NCBI RefSeq assembly: GCF_030123245.1 | Contig: NZ_CP126101.1 | Span: 3,160,501-3,224,500 of the forward strand | Direction: 5' to 3' | DNA: 64,000 bases | Source: Lysinibacillus pakistanensis | GTDB taxonomy: Bacteria; Bacillota; Bacilli; Bacillales_A; Planococcaceae | In this document: in pieces, positions 9,547-18,203 of the stretch | How the letters are laid out: each line of letters begins with the position of its first letter | Numbering within the stretch: position 1 is the first letter of the stretch | The notes under the pieces: generated by a model | What the model was told of the DNA's origin: nothing | What the model saw: only the letters and a program-made list of their open reading frames with translations | The model's database searches: none | Made by a program: the position numbers and the translations under genes

Positions 9547-9737
9547 TATTTCTCTCTAAAATTGTGACATTTTCATTAAAATTTCATCAAAAAATTCGTA
9601 GAAAAAAGAAAAATTTCTCTTTTATTTTATCAGAATTTTCTAGATTGTACCTCAATTTTAAAAATTTTTTCTAAAAAAAGATAGCACCATGATGGAAAAT
9701 TATGTTACACTTTGTCGTGAAATCTCACAACTTCATC

Positions 9738-9900
9738 TTTTTTCGGTGCGAAGTGCTTATCATTTCGCTTAAAAGGGAAGCCGGTTCAAGTCCGGCGCGG
9801 TCCCGCCACTGTACTAGGGAGTTTTATAGAGAATGTCACTGTCCAACGGATGGGAAGGCCTATAAAATGAGGAACTAAAGCCAGGAGACCTGCCGAAAAG
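9738..9900 (+). promoter_or_regulatory. Cobalamin riboswitch controlling cbiMNQO
   Basis: Plus-strand element with GGGAAGCCGGT, AAGTCCGGCGCGGTCCCGCC, ACTGTA, GGATGGGAAGGCC and the terminal AAAGCCAGGAGACCTGCC, the standard conserved core of B12 riboswitches. P1 can be formed by TTTTCGG at 9740-9746 and CCGAAAA at 9893-9899. It lies in the leader of the cobalt transporter operon, head to head with the riboswitch of the corrin operon about 270 bases away. Confidence 0.96.
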
Positions 9901-9972
9901 AATGTGAACGTTTCAACCTACGAGGATAGGTGTGCGGCTTAGTAGAATCGAATTCTATTTGTTTTAGCTATG

Positions 9973-10005
9973 CACTTTTCCCATGGAGAAGTGTTTTTTA
10001 TTTTT
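9973..10005 (+). terminator. Intrinsic terminator of the cbiM leader
   Basis: Nine-pair stem CACTTTTCC / GGAGAAGTG (one G-U pair) with a three-base loop, followed by TTTTTTATTTTT. It lies 73 bases after the riboswitch and 40 bases before cbiM, the expected place for a ligand-controlled attenuator. Confidence 0.85.
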
Positions 10006-10045
10006 CGCACGCTAATTCAAAAACTATATGTAAGGAGGAGAAGTT

Positions 10046-10792
10046 TTGAAATTCTCAGGCTGGAAGCTTAGTTATTTCTTATTGGCATTTTTATTTGTGC
10101 CAAATCGTGCATTCGCCATGCATATAATGGAGGGCTTTTTACCAATTGAGTGGGCCATTTTCTGGTGGGTTGTATCTATTCCATTTATTATTTTAGGATT
10201 ACGTTCAATTCGTAAAACGATCGATGCAAACCCTGAAACAAAAATGATTTTAGGACTATCAGGTGCCTTTGCCTTCGTCTTATCAGCATTAAAAATTCCT
10301 TCAGTAACTGGAAGCTGCTCGCATCCAACAGGAGTTGGACTCGGTACAGTTCTTTTTGGTCCATTAGCAATGAGTGTAATCGGAACAATTGTATTATTAT
10401 TCCAAGCTTTACTTTTAGCGCATGGAGGGCTTACAACTTTAGGAGCAAATGCCTTTTCTATGGCAGTAGTTGGTCCAATTATTGCTTATTATGTATTTAA
10501 AGGCTCGCAAAAAATGGGTCTTTCATTTTCTTTAGCTGTGTTTTTAGCTGCTATGCTTGGTGACTTAGGTACATATATTGTCACTTCTGTTCAATTAGCT
10601 CTTGCTTTCCCTTCTGAGGTTGGTGGCTTTATGGCGTCATTCACAAAATTTGCAGGTATTTTTGCATTAACACAAATCCCTCTTGCTGTTAGTGAAGGGA
10701 TTTTAACCGTAGTCGTGATGAACTTCTTGAAAAAATACAATGTGAGCGAATTAAAAGCATTACATGTTTTTTCAACAAAGGAGGCACATTAG
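10046..10792 (+). CDS. cbiM: Cobalt ECF transporter substrate-capture protein CbiM
   Basis: Membrane component that selects Co2+ for the CbiMNQO transporter. 248 residues with several hydrophobic segments. It starts at a TTG preceded by AGGAGGAG at optimal spacing. An N-terminal signal-like segment ends before [10 protein letters not shown]; in this family processing exposes Met-His, whose N-terminus and the His help bind the metal. [11 protein letters not shown] near residue 93 is another conserved block. First gene downstream of the plus-strand cobalamin riboswitch. Confidence 0.95.
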   Translation: MKFSGWKLSYFLLAFLFVPNRAFAMHIMEGFLPIEWAIFWWVVSIPFIILGLRSIRKTIDANPETKMILGLSGAFAFVLSALKIPSVTGSCSHPTGVGLGTVLFGPLAMSVIGTIVLLFQALLLAHGGLTTLGANAFSMAVVGPIIAYYVFKGSQKMGLSFSLAVFLAAMLGDLGTYIVTSVQLALAFPSEVGGFMASFTKFAGIFALTQIPLAVSEGILTVVVMNFLKKYNVSELKALHVFSTKEAH

Positions 10793-10793
10793 A

Positions 10794-11066
10794 ATGAAAA
10801 AAAACTTATTACTGCTAGCTATCGTTGTGTTATTAGCAATTATCCCTCTATTCATTCAAAAGGGTGCAGAATTCGAAGGAGCAGATGGTGAAGCAGAGGC
10901 AGCAATCGGTGAAATAAATGCTGACTACGAACCATGGTTTGAAAGCTTATGGGAACCACCAAGTGGAGAAATTGAAAGCCTACTATTTGCACTACAAGCT
11001 GCTATAGGTGCTGGATTTATCGGATACTTTATTGGCTTAATGCGCGGCAAACATAAAGAAAGTTAA
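10794..11066 (+). CDS. cbiN: Cobalt ECF transporter accessory protein CbiN
   Basis: Small two-span membrane protein (90 residues) needed with CbiM for cobalt uptake. The ATG at 10794 has AAAGGAGG upstream; a longer in-frame start at 10764 overlaps cbiM and is less likely. The first hydrophobic stretch is at residues 4-20; the extracytoplasmic loop contains YEPWFESLWEPPSGEIESLLF, and the second span follows. It lies directly after cbiM and two bases before cbiQ. Confidence 0.94.
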   Translation: MKKNLLLLAIVVLLAIIPLFIQKGAEFEGADGEAEAAIGEINADYEPWFESLWEPPSGEIESLLFALQAAIGAGFIGYFIGLMRGKHKES

Positions 11067-11068
11067 GT

Positions 11069-11839
11069 ATGTTACTCATTGATAAGTATGCATATATGAA
11101 TAAGCTAGCGTCTGTTCATCCGCTAGAAAAAATGTTGTTTTCTTTTGGACTATTATTATTGTCGCTTATCATGAGAGATGAACGAATTTCACTCATTACA
11201 TTTATTGTAATGAGTGCTTTTATCATTATAGGCGCTAAAATCCCTGTGAAATATTATTTAAAACTATTATTGTTACCCGGATTTTTTTTACTATCTAGCT
11301 TACTATCTATTCTAATTTCAATAGCCCCAGCGGCTAACGAATTACCTGCACATATTTGGGCATTTTCTTTCAATGATTGGACAATTTTTGTGGGCAATGC
11401 AAGCTTAGTTACAGCAAAGCAACTTTTTTTCATCGTTCTAGGCAGTGTCAGTTGTTTATATTTTTTAATCCTAACAACATCTGTACAGTCTATTTGTCAT
11501 GTGTTACGACAATGTAGAATTCCTGCCCTGTTTGTTGAACTAGTGGAATTAACATATCGATTTATTTTTATTTTTTTAGACAGTATGCAAAAAATTCATC
11601 TTGCTCAGCAGGCACGACTTGGTTATCACTCACCTGCCCAGTGGCTACGCTCTATATCTATGCTTATTGCCGCATTATTTGCTGAAATGTTCCAACGAAG
11701 CCGTGAACTTAATAATGCCATGCAAGCACGAGGTGGCGAAACGGTCTATTGGCAGGAGAATGCAACCTATAGCATGAAAAACTGGCTAGGTATTGCAGCT
11801 ATCTTACTATTCCTCATCGTGTATGGAGGGTTTTTCTAA
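11069..11839 (+). CDS. cbiQ: Cobalt ECF transporter transmembrane coupling protein CbiQ
   Basis: T-component that couples ATP hydrolysis by CbiO to the CbiM substrate unit. 256 residues, five to six hydrophobic segments. The C-terminal half has the coupling-helix region with RSRELNNAMQARGG near residue 210, where AxARG is the ATPase contact motif. Its stop overlaps the start of cbiO by one base. Confidence 0.94.
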   Translation: MLLIDKYAYMNKLASVHPLEKMLFSFGLLLLSLIMRDERISLITFIVMSAFIIIGAKIPVKYYLKLLLLPGFFLLSSLLSILISIAPAANELPAHIWAFSFNDWTIFVGNASLVTAKQLFFIVLGSVSCLYFLILTTSVQSICHVLRQCRIPALFVELVELTYRFIFIFLDSMQKIHLAQQARLGYHSPAQWLRSISMLIAALFAEMFQRSRELNNAMQARGGETVYWQENATYSMKNWLGIAAILLFLIVYGGFF

Positions 11840-12678
11840 TGACCACAGACTTTTACTTTGAACTAAATCAGCTTTCTTACGCCTATGCAGATGGGACACA
11901 CGCCCTAACAGATATTACACTCCAAATTCCGAAGGGCAAAAAAATTGCCTTACTTGGTCATAATGGAGCGGGAAAATCTACATTATTTCAGCATCTCAAT
12001 GGCATTCTTAAACCAACTACTGGAACGATAGCCTTTTGTGGCGAGGAGCTACATTATAGTAGAAAAGCATTAAAAGAGTTACGTCAACAGGTTGGCATTG
12101 TTTTTCAGGATGCAGACAATCAGCTGTTTTCTGGTACAGTAAAGCAGGATATTGCATTTGGACCTTTGAACCTCGGCTGGACAACTACAAAAATAGAGGA
12201 AAAAATGGCTTGGGCAGTTGCACAAACAGAGGTGGAAGCATTACTCGATAAACCAATACATTTTTTAAGTGTGGGTCAGAAAAAACGGGTAGCCGTGGCA
12301 GGCGTACTAGCAATGGAGCCATCTGTTTTACTATTGGACGAGCCAACCGCAGGACTCGATAATTATTATGCTGCACAAGTTTTGCAATATTTAGCGAAAT
12401 TAGAAAACGGAAATCGCACCATTTTATTGGCCACCCATGACATCCCATTAGCCTATGAATGGGCAGATCAAATAATCGTTATGGAAGGTGGAAAAATCAT
12501 CTATAATGGGGACCCTGTTGAGATGTTTTATCAGGAGGATTTACTGCAACGTGCTCATCTGGAACGTCCCTGGGTCTTTGAAATGGCGCTTGCTTTACAA
12601 AGTAAAAAATTATTGAAAGAAAACATTAAGTTACCTCGTTCAAAAGAAGATTTACAGAAACTAATTGAGCTAATTTGA
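11839..12678 (+). CDS. cbiO: Cobalt ECF transporter ATP-binding protein CbiO
   Basis: ATPase of the cobalt importer; 279 residues. Walker A GHNGAGKS at residues 40-47, Q-loop in GIVFQDADNQLF near residue 90, signature LSVGQKKRVAVAGVL near residue 142 (V in place of the common G), Walker B VLLLDEP near 165 and the switch histidine in LLATHD near 199. Last gene of the cbiMNQO operon; no clear terminator follows before the 42-bp repeat array starts about 75 bases downstream. Confidence 0.94.
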   Translation: MTTDFYFELNQLSYAYADGTHALTDITLQIPKGKKIALLGHNGAGKSTLFQHLNGILKPTTGTIAFCGEELHYSRKALKELRQQVGIVFQDADNQLFSGTVKQDIAFGPLNLGWTTTKIEEKMAWAVAQTEVEALLDKPIHFLSVGQKKRVAVAGVLAMEPSVLLLDEPTAGLDNYYAAQVLQYLAKLENGNRTILLATHDIPLAYEWADQIIVMEGGKIIYNGDPVEMFYQEDLLQRAHLERPWVFEMALALQSKKLLKENIKLPRSKEDLQKLIELI

Positions 12679-12752
12679 GGGTTTGTATCTGAGTTGTTTT
12701 TTAGAAAATTGAAGTACTTTGCTTTGGTACCCTAGCTTTTTCTTGGGGGATG

Positions 12753-13650
12753 TTAGCTCTTTGGCGTCTACCTGAGCAAGTCTTAAGGGAAGACGAGCTC
12801 TTTGGTATCTCACCTGCGCGTGTTTTGAGGGAGCCGAGCTCTTTGGCTTTTCACCTAAGCGAGTATTAGGCGAAGACGAGCTCTTTGGCTTTTCATCTGA
12901 GCGAGGTTTGAGGGGAGCTAGGCTCTTTGCCTTCTCACCTGAGCGTATTTTGAAGGAAGCTGAGCTCTTTGACTTCTCACCCGAGCGAATTTTGAAGGAA
13001 GCCGAGCTCTTTGACTTCTCACCCGAGCGAATTTTGAAGGAAGACGAGCTCTTTAGCTTCTCACCTGAGCGTATTTTGAGAGAAGCCAAGCTCTTTAGCT
13101 TTCTACCTGAGCGTATTTTGAGAGAAGCCGAGCTCTTTGACTTCTCACCTGAGCGTATTTTGAGAGAAGCTGAGCTCTTTGGCTTTTCACCTGAGCGTAT
13201 TTTGAGAGAAGCCGAGCTCTTTGGCTTTTCACCTGAGCGTATTTTGAAGGAAGACGAGCTCTTTGACTTTTCACCTGAGCGTATTTTGAGAGAAGCCGAG
13301 CTCTTTGGCTTTTCACCTGAGCGTATTTTGAAGGAAGCCGAGCTCTTTGGCTTTTCACCTGAGCGTATTTTGAGGGAAGCCGAGCTCTTTGGCTTTTCAC
13401 CTGAGCGTATTTTGAGAGAAGCTGAGCTCTTTGACTTTTCACCTGAGCGTATTTTGAGGGAAGCCGAGCTCTTTAGCTTCTCACCTGAGCGAATTTTGAG
13501 AGAAGCCGAGCTCTTTGCCTTCTCACCTGAGCGAATTTTGAGAGAAGCCGAGCTCTTTGACTTCTCACCCGAGCGAATTTTGAAGGAAGCCGAGCTCTTT
13601 TCCTCCTCACCCAAGCGTGGCTTGAGAAAAGCTGAGCTTTCTTCTCTCCG
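12753..13650. repeat. Tandem array of about 21 copies of a 42-bp unit
   Basis: Contiguous direct repeats with unit start GAGCTCTTTG at 12795 and then, after one 41-base copy, every 42 bases from 12836 to 13592; the first copy (12753) and the final partial copy (from 13634) are degenerate. Central copies are nearly identical, flanking ones diverge, as in a minisatellite that grows from the middle. Each copy contains TCACCTGAGCGTAT. Because 42 is a multiple of 3, long open frames appear on both strands and in several frames (plus: SPERILREAELFGF; minus: IRSGEKPKSSASLK). None has a convincing start with a ribosome site, so I do not call a gene. There is no other gene between cbiO and the GNAT gene. 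Confidence 0.95.
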
Positions 13651-13677
13651 ATCTTAGCGTTTTTCTTATACTTAAAT

Positions 13678-13716
13678 AAAAGCATCTTCGTCCGTAACAT
13701 GACGAGATGCTTTTTT
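13678..13716. terminator. Bidirectional hairpin terminator
   Basis: AAAAGCATCT pairs with AGATGCTTTT, extended by CGTC / GACG with one bulge, and is flanked by T-runs in both directions. It lies between the repeat array and the end of the leftward GNAT gene, so it can end transcripts from either side. Confidence 0.75.
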
Positions 13717-13717
13717 C

Positions 13718-14158
13718 TTAATCAAAATACTTTACGTAATTACAATATTGATCTTGTTTCATATGAAGATTTTCGTATAGCTTCCGTGCATTAATATTAT
13801 CAGCGGCTGTTTGAAGTGTGACATAACGAGCGGATTGCTGCTCACAATATTGAAATACCTTTTGCATTAATGCTGTGCCCACCCCTTGGCCTCTTGCATC
13901 TTCCTTCACATATATATCATTTAAAATATATGCACGCTGTAAAGCAATGGAAGAAAAAGTAGGATATAATTGCGTAAATCCAACCGCCTTGTCATTCTCT
14001 ACAGCCATAAAAATAACGGATTCCTTTAAGGCCATTCGTAATTGTAAAAATGCCTTTGCACTGCTTTGATCTGATTCAATCCCATAGAATTGGCGGTATT
14101 CATTAAAAAGCATTGCTACCTCTTCTAATTCATTCATAGTTGCTTGAAATATGTCCAT
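13718..14158 (-). CDS. GNAT-family N-acetyltransferase
   Basis: Probable acetyl-CoA-dependent acetyltransferase of 146 residues. The acetyl-CoA loop is readable as VKEDARGQGVGTALM near residues 88-102 (R/Q-x-x-G-x-G/A pattern), followed by LQTAADNINARKLYENLHM near residue 115, the usual C-terminal block of GNAT enzymes. The substrate cannot be told from sequence. It stands alone, convergent with cbiMNQO and ahead of a surface-sugar cluster. Confidence 0.85.
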   Translation of the reverse strand: MDIFQATMNELEEVAMLFNEYRQFYGIESDQSSAKAFLQLRMALKESVIFMAVENDKAVGFTQLYPTFSSIALQRAYILNDIYVKEDARGQGVGTALMQKVFQYCEQQSARYVTLQTAADNINARKLYENLHMKQDQYCNYVKYFD

Positions 14159-14274
14159 GCTACTCTCCCCTTATGTCTACCCATGATTGTCAAAAAATAT
14201 GAATCTAGCTCTCATTATAAAGGAAATAATGGGATAAAGAAAAGAATTCTCCACTAATTCGAGCAAGTCTCACA

Positions 14275-15372
14275 TTAAAGGGGCTTTTCCTGTAAATATT
14301 CAGCAACCTTTTTCACTATATGCTTCCAATTTAATTCTGTTCTTGCAAACGCTTGGAGCTGCTCACATGTATCTGCTAGTAATTGCTCCTGCTTTGTTAC
14401 TTGCTTTAATGTTTGTGCTACACTTTCCCAATCATGTGTTGGGTGAATCGTACCAAATCGTTGATGATGGGTAATATCAGCGGCACCATCAACATCGGTC
14501 GTCACGATGTAACAGCCGTTTTTGGCTGCCTCTGCAAACACATGTGCATAGCACTCCACGAGAGAGGTTAAACAAAATATTTTAGCGCGCCTGTACTCCA
14601 CTTCTAATTGTTCTTTATTATAAATAGGTCCTACCATAATTACTTTACTTCCTATTGGGCTTCCATCCGTAAGATTTCGTATTTCCTGCTTAAAATCCTC
14701 TGACATCGGACCCACTAAGCGCAGCTCCCAATCTGAGAGTTGTGCGGCTAAAAATGCTTTAACGGCTAACAAAGTCTGTTTCTCAGGAGCATCCAATCGA
14801 CCTACCATCAGTATCCTATTTCTCTTCTCGGTAAACAAAACAGGCTCTGTTTGGAACAACTCATAATAACCATTTGTTACATGCTTAATATCCAAATTCA
14901 AAAACTCAATGATAGATTTTTGAATGGCTTCACATTCCGAGGAAAGAACATCGCAAAGCTGTAGCAATTCTGGAAAATATGGATAGGTTTTTAATCGATT
15001 TAGCCAAAAACGATTCACATCTAATTTCATGTAAATCTTGCCATTTGGATGACAATTTTTATAGGTTTTTAAGATGGATAAATAAGAAGGATACGGACCT
15101 ATAGCAAAAACAATATCAATTTCCTCGGCATGCTCCTTTAAATAGTTATTCATATTTGCCACATAATCATCTTCAAAAGGAATGTGCTGAAAGGTTACAG
15201 CTGGAAAGGTCTCTTTCAACAAGGCTTCATTTATTTCAGTCGTTAAAATTGTAACATCATAGCCTAAGTATTCCCCTAATAAAATTGGAACAAGACAAAG
15301 ATCTTTGAAAATATGTGCATCGGAAAGCTTGTAGGATTCCACGCTACAAATAAAAGCAATTTTTTTCGACAT
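14275..15372 (-). CDS. GT4-type glycosyltransferase
   Basis: Probable cytoplasmic glycosyltransferase of surface polysaccharide or glycoprotein glycan assembly, 365 residues. The C-terminal half has NRILMVGRLDAPEKQT near residue 184 and SLVECYAHVFAEAAKNG near residue 270, a GT-B retaining-enzyme E-x7-E pattern. The N-terminal half (residues 1-170) is less conserved. It is transcribed away from the GT2 / nucleotide-sugar genes at 15.6-18.2 kb across a 259-base gap, which suggests a shared sugar-coat function. Donor and acceptor sugars are unknown. Confidence 0.8.
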   Translation of the reverse strand: MSKKIAFICSVESYKLSDAHIFKDLCLVPILLGEYLGYDVTILTTEINEALLKETFPAVTFQHIPFEDDYVANMNNYLKEHAEEIDIVFAIGPYPSYLSILKTYKNCHPNGKIYMKLDVNRFWLNRLKTYPYFPELLQLCDVLSSECEAIQKSIIEFLNLDIKHVTNGYYELFQTEPVLFTEKRNRILMVGRLDAPEKQTLLAVKAFLAAQLSDWELRLVGPMSEDFKQEIRNLTDGSPIGSKVIMVGPIYNKEQLEVEYRRAKIFCLTSLVECYAHVFAEAAKNGCYIVTTDVDGAADITHHQRFGTIHPTHDWESVAQTLKQVTKQEQLLADTCEQLQAFARTELNWKHIVKKVAEYLQEKPL

Positions 15373-15631
15373 ACTATCCCCCTTAAATGGCGTGCTCTCC
15401 CTACTTTATGAACTAGTCATTATGAATGTGAACAGATTAGTAGGCTCAGGAAAAATGAATAACATCGCCTCTAGCAAATAGGCAACTCCTTTTTGTATTC
15501 TCTCTCTTATTAAAGTAAGCAATTGCCTATGAAGTAACTCTCTACAATGCATATTGTAATAAAGAATCCTTTACAATAGCATCCTTGCAAAAAGCCAGCA
15601 AAGTACAAATCCAAAAGAATTGAGGGTTTCC

Positions 15632-16231
15632 ATGAAAATTAGCTTCTTATCCCCTGCCTATAATAGTGCGGAGTGGATTGTAACAATGCTTGACAGTATT
15701 CCAAAAGAATATGCCTATGAAATTATCGTTTGTGATGACGGCTCTACGGATCATACTTTAGCACTATTAAAAGACTATCAAAAAGGCTGTCCTGCCTTAA
15801 AAATTATTGCCCACCCACGTAATCTAGGAGCTAGTGTAGCTTACAACCGCTGTATTGAAGAGGCTACAGGCGATTATATTGCCATCATCGATAGTGATGA
15901 TCATTATTTGCCCGCTATACGTAATGTGTTAGCACAGGTAGATGGTCAATATGATATTTATTATTACAACATGCTAACAAAGGCTGGTTATGCATTTATA
16001 AAAGATGACTCCAATCGTTATACATTACCTGGACAATTTAAAATTATTCGAAGAAGTTTAATAGGAGATGCGAAATTTACTATAAGAAAAGATATTGCTG
16101 GGGATTGGGATTTTAATTGTGCCTTAATGGATAAAAACCCCACTAGTAAATATACAAATGAATTAGCCTATTGGTATAACTTTCCGAGAGAAAATTCTGA
16201 ATATGATTTACACCGAAGAGGCTTAAAATAA
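15632..16231 (+). CDS. Glycosyltransferase family 2
   Basis: 199-residue GT-A fold transferase starting MKISFLSPAYN; the ATG at 15632 has GAGGG six bases upstream, preferable to an in-frame TTG at 15620. The nucleotide-binding CDDGSTDHTLALL is near residue 35 and the metal-binding IIDSDDHYLP near residue 90. The protein is short for the family, so it may lack an acceptor-recognition domain or act with a partner. It opens a rightward three-gene cluster with a dehydratase and a reductase. Confidence 0.82.
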   Translation: MKISFLSPAYNSAEWIVTMLDSIPKEYAYEIIVCDDGSTDHTLALLKDYQKGCPALKIIAHPRNLGASVAYNRCIEEATGDYIAIIDSDDHYLPAIRNVLAQVDGQYDIYYYNMLTKAGYAFIKDDSNRYTLPGQFKIIRRSLIGDAKFTIRKDIAGDWDFNCALMDKNPTSKYTNELAYWYNFPRENSEYDLHRRGLK

Positions 16232-16274
16232 CAGCATTTTCAAAATTGATTGAGGAGGTGTGACAGTCAAAACA

Positions 16275-17303
16275 ATGTTTAAAGATAAAATTTTGCTAAT
16301 CACCGGGGGCACTGGCTCTTTTGGCAATGCGGTATTAAAAAAGTTTTTAAATACCGACATTCAAGAAATTCGTATTTTCTCTAGAGATGAGAAAAAACAA
16401 GATGATATGCGTAAGCTCTATCAGCATCCTAATCTTAAATTTTTTATTGGGGATGTACGAGATATTCAAAGCATCCATAATGCAATGTATAATGTCGATT
16501 ATGTTTTTCATGCCGCTGCTCTTAAGCAAGTTCCTTCCTGCGAATTCTTTCCTTTAGAGGCTGTGAAAACAAATATTCTAGGAACAGATAATGTATTAAC
16601 CGCTGCTATTCAAGCTGGTGTACAAAAAATTATTTGCTTATCTACGGATAAAGCTGCCTATCCTGTTAATGCGATGGGCATTTCCAAGGCGATGATGGAA
16701 AAAACCTTAATTGCTAAATCAAGAATGGTTCATCAAGATCAAACATTGATCTGCGGTACACGATATGGCAATGTCATGGCTTCACGAGGCTCTGTCATTC
16801 CTTTATTTATCGAACAAATTAAATCTGGTAAGCCTTTAACCATTACAGACCCAAAAATGACGCGCTTTATGATGACCCTTGATGAAGCGGTAGAATTAGT
16901 TTTATACGCCTACCATCATGCTGAGAACGGAGATATTATGGTACAAAAATCTCCAGCAGCCTATATCGAGAATTTAGCTCAAGCGTTACTAGAAATTTTC
17001 CAAGCTCAGAATAGCATACAAACAATTGGAACACGACATGGAGAAAAGCTGTATGAGGTGTTATTAACAAAGGAAGAGGCCGCAAAAGCCATCGATATGG
17101 GCAATTTTTATAGAATCCCTGCCGATAATCGCGATTTAAATTATGGAAAGTATTTAGAAGAAGGCTCGCCGAAAATAACATTATCGAATGAGTACAACTC
17201 TAATAATACAAAAATACTGACAGTAGCTGAAATAAAAGAAAAGTTACTAAAGCTCACTCTTCTGCAAGAAGAACTACAACATTGGACGGGAGGAAAGCCT
17301 TGA
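16275..17303 (+). CDS. UDP-GlcNAc 4,6-dehydratase/5-epimerase-like (CapE/FnlA type)
   Basis: Extended SDR enzyme, 342 residues from the ATG at 16275. It probably converts UDP-GlcNAc into a 4-keto-6-deoxy sugar on the way to FucNAc-type residues. NAD(P) loop TGGTGSFG is near residue 10, and LSTDKAAYPVNAMGISK near residue 128 holds the active site with M-x-x-x-K, a variant seen in CapE-like inverting dehydratases. GTRYGNVMASRGSVIP follows. The start is uncertain: GAGGAGG is too close to a GTG at 16260 and about 16 bases from this ATG. The stop overlaps the next start. Confidence 0.85.
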   Translation: MFKDKILLITGGTGSFGNAVLKKFLNTDIQEIRIFSRDEKKQDDMRKLYQHPNLKFFIGDVRDIQSIHNAMYNVDYVFHAAALKQVPSCEFFPLEAVKTNILGTDNVLTAAIQAGVQKIICLSTDKAAYPVNAMGISKAMMEKTLIAKSRMVHQDQTLICGTRYGNVMASRGSVIPLFIEQIKSGKPLTITDPKMTRFMMTLDEAVELVLYAYHHAENGDIMVQKSPAAYIENLAQALLEIFQAQNSIQTIGTRHGEKLYEVLLTKEEAAKAIDMGNFYRIPADNRDLNYGKYLEEGSPKITLSNEYNSNNTKILTVAEIKEKLLKLTLLQEELQHWTGGKP

Positions 17304-18154
17304 AATATTTAGTGCTTGGTGCTACTGGAATGGCAGGTCACATCATTTCCATCTATTTGAGTGAGCAAGGGCATGATGTGACAACCTATTCTAGAACTGC
17401 CTTTTCATATGGAAGAAATAGAACCGGGGATATAACAGATCCTATTTTTTTATGTTCACTTTTACTAGATGATACCTATGATGTTGTCATCAATTGTATT
17501 GGTATGCTTAATAATGCCTGTGAGATGAATCAGAAGGAAAGTATCTATGTCAATAGCTATTTACCACATGCCATTGTTTCCTTATTGGAAAATCGTCAAA
17601 CGAAGCTTATTCATCTAAGCACGGATTGCGTATTCTCAGGAAAGGCGCCTCCCTATCAGGAAAATAGCCTGCGTGATGGGGAAACCTTTTATGATCGTAC
17701 AAAGGGATTAGGAGAAATCGAAAATCCAAAACACTTAACATTGCGTAATTCTATTATTGGACCCGATATGAAGGTGGATGGTATTGGCCTCTTCAACTGG
17801 TTTATGAAACAGCAAAACATGATGAACGGCTATACTGGCGCGATTTGGACGGGAGTTACTACTCTTGCTCTAGCAAAGGCGATAGAGCGTGCACCATCTG
17901 AAGGAATAACAGGCATCTATCACCTCGTTAACAATCAGAGTATTTCAAAGTACGATCTTTTGCAGCTATTCAATAAACACTTTAAGGACAATCAGGCAAC
18001 CATCCATGCATGTCAACTTCTGAACGTCGATAAAACGCTTATTAATACTCGAAACGATTTTTCATTTGTTGTCCCTAGCTATGAGGAGATGGTCATTGAA
18101 ATGAAGCACTGGGTAGAAGCGCATAAGGATTTATACCCTCACTATTTTAACTAA
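17300..18154 (+). CDS. RmlD-like NAD(P)-dependent sugar-nucleotide reductase
   Basis: SDR protein of about 284 residues, probably reducing the 4-keto group made by the preceding dehydratase (compare FnlB/CapF, although the C-terminal cupin of CapF is absent). The TTG at 17300 overlaps the upstream TGA and has GGGAGG six bases before it; the product begins MKYLVLGATGMAGH. LSTDCVFSGKAPPYQ near residue 113 and the YDRTKGLGE active-site block near residue 133 identify the RmlD branch. No UDP-sugar 2-epimerase gene follows, so the pathway would be completed elsewhere. Confidence 0.82.
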   Translation: MKYLVLGATGMAGHIISIYLSEQGHDVTTYSRTAFSYGRNRTGDITDPIFLCSLLLDDTYDVVINCIGMLNNACEMNQKESIYVNSYLPHAIVSLLENRQTKLIHLSTDCVFSGKAPPYQENSLRDGETFYDRTKGLGEIENPKHLTLRNSIIGPDMKVDGIGLFNWFMKQQNMMNGYTGAIWTGVTTLALAKAIERAPSEGITGIYHLVNNQSISKYDLLQLFNKHFKDNQATIHACQLLNVDKTLINTRNDFSFVVPSYEEMVIEMKHWVEAHKDLYPHYFN

Positions 18155-18167
18155 TGAAAACTTTACT

Positions 18168-18203
18168 GAATCTACTAGCTTTAAGTTATGTAGGTTCTTT
18201 TTA
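18168..18203 (+). terminator. Terminator of the sugar cluster
   Basis: GAATCTAC pairs with GTAGGTTC (one G-U pair) and is followed by TTTTT. It lies 14 bases after the reductase stop and overlaps the end of the convergent hydrolase gene. Confidence 0.6.

Noticed and set aside
12753..13650. CRISPR array
   Set aside because: The units are contiguous and similar along their whole length, with no unique spacers and no cas genes nearby.
12670..13657. Long overlapping frames on both strands through the first repeat array (up to 314 codons)
   Set aside because: They are by-products of a 42-base period; several frames are equally open, starts are TTG without ribosome sites, and the first copies shift frame at a 41-base unit.
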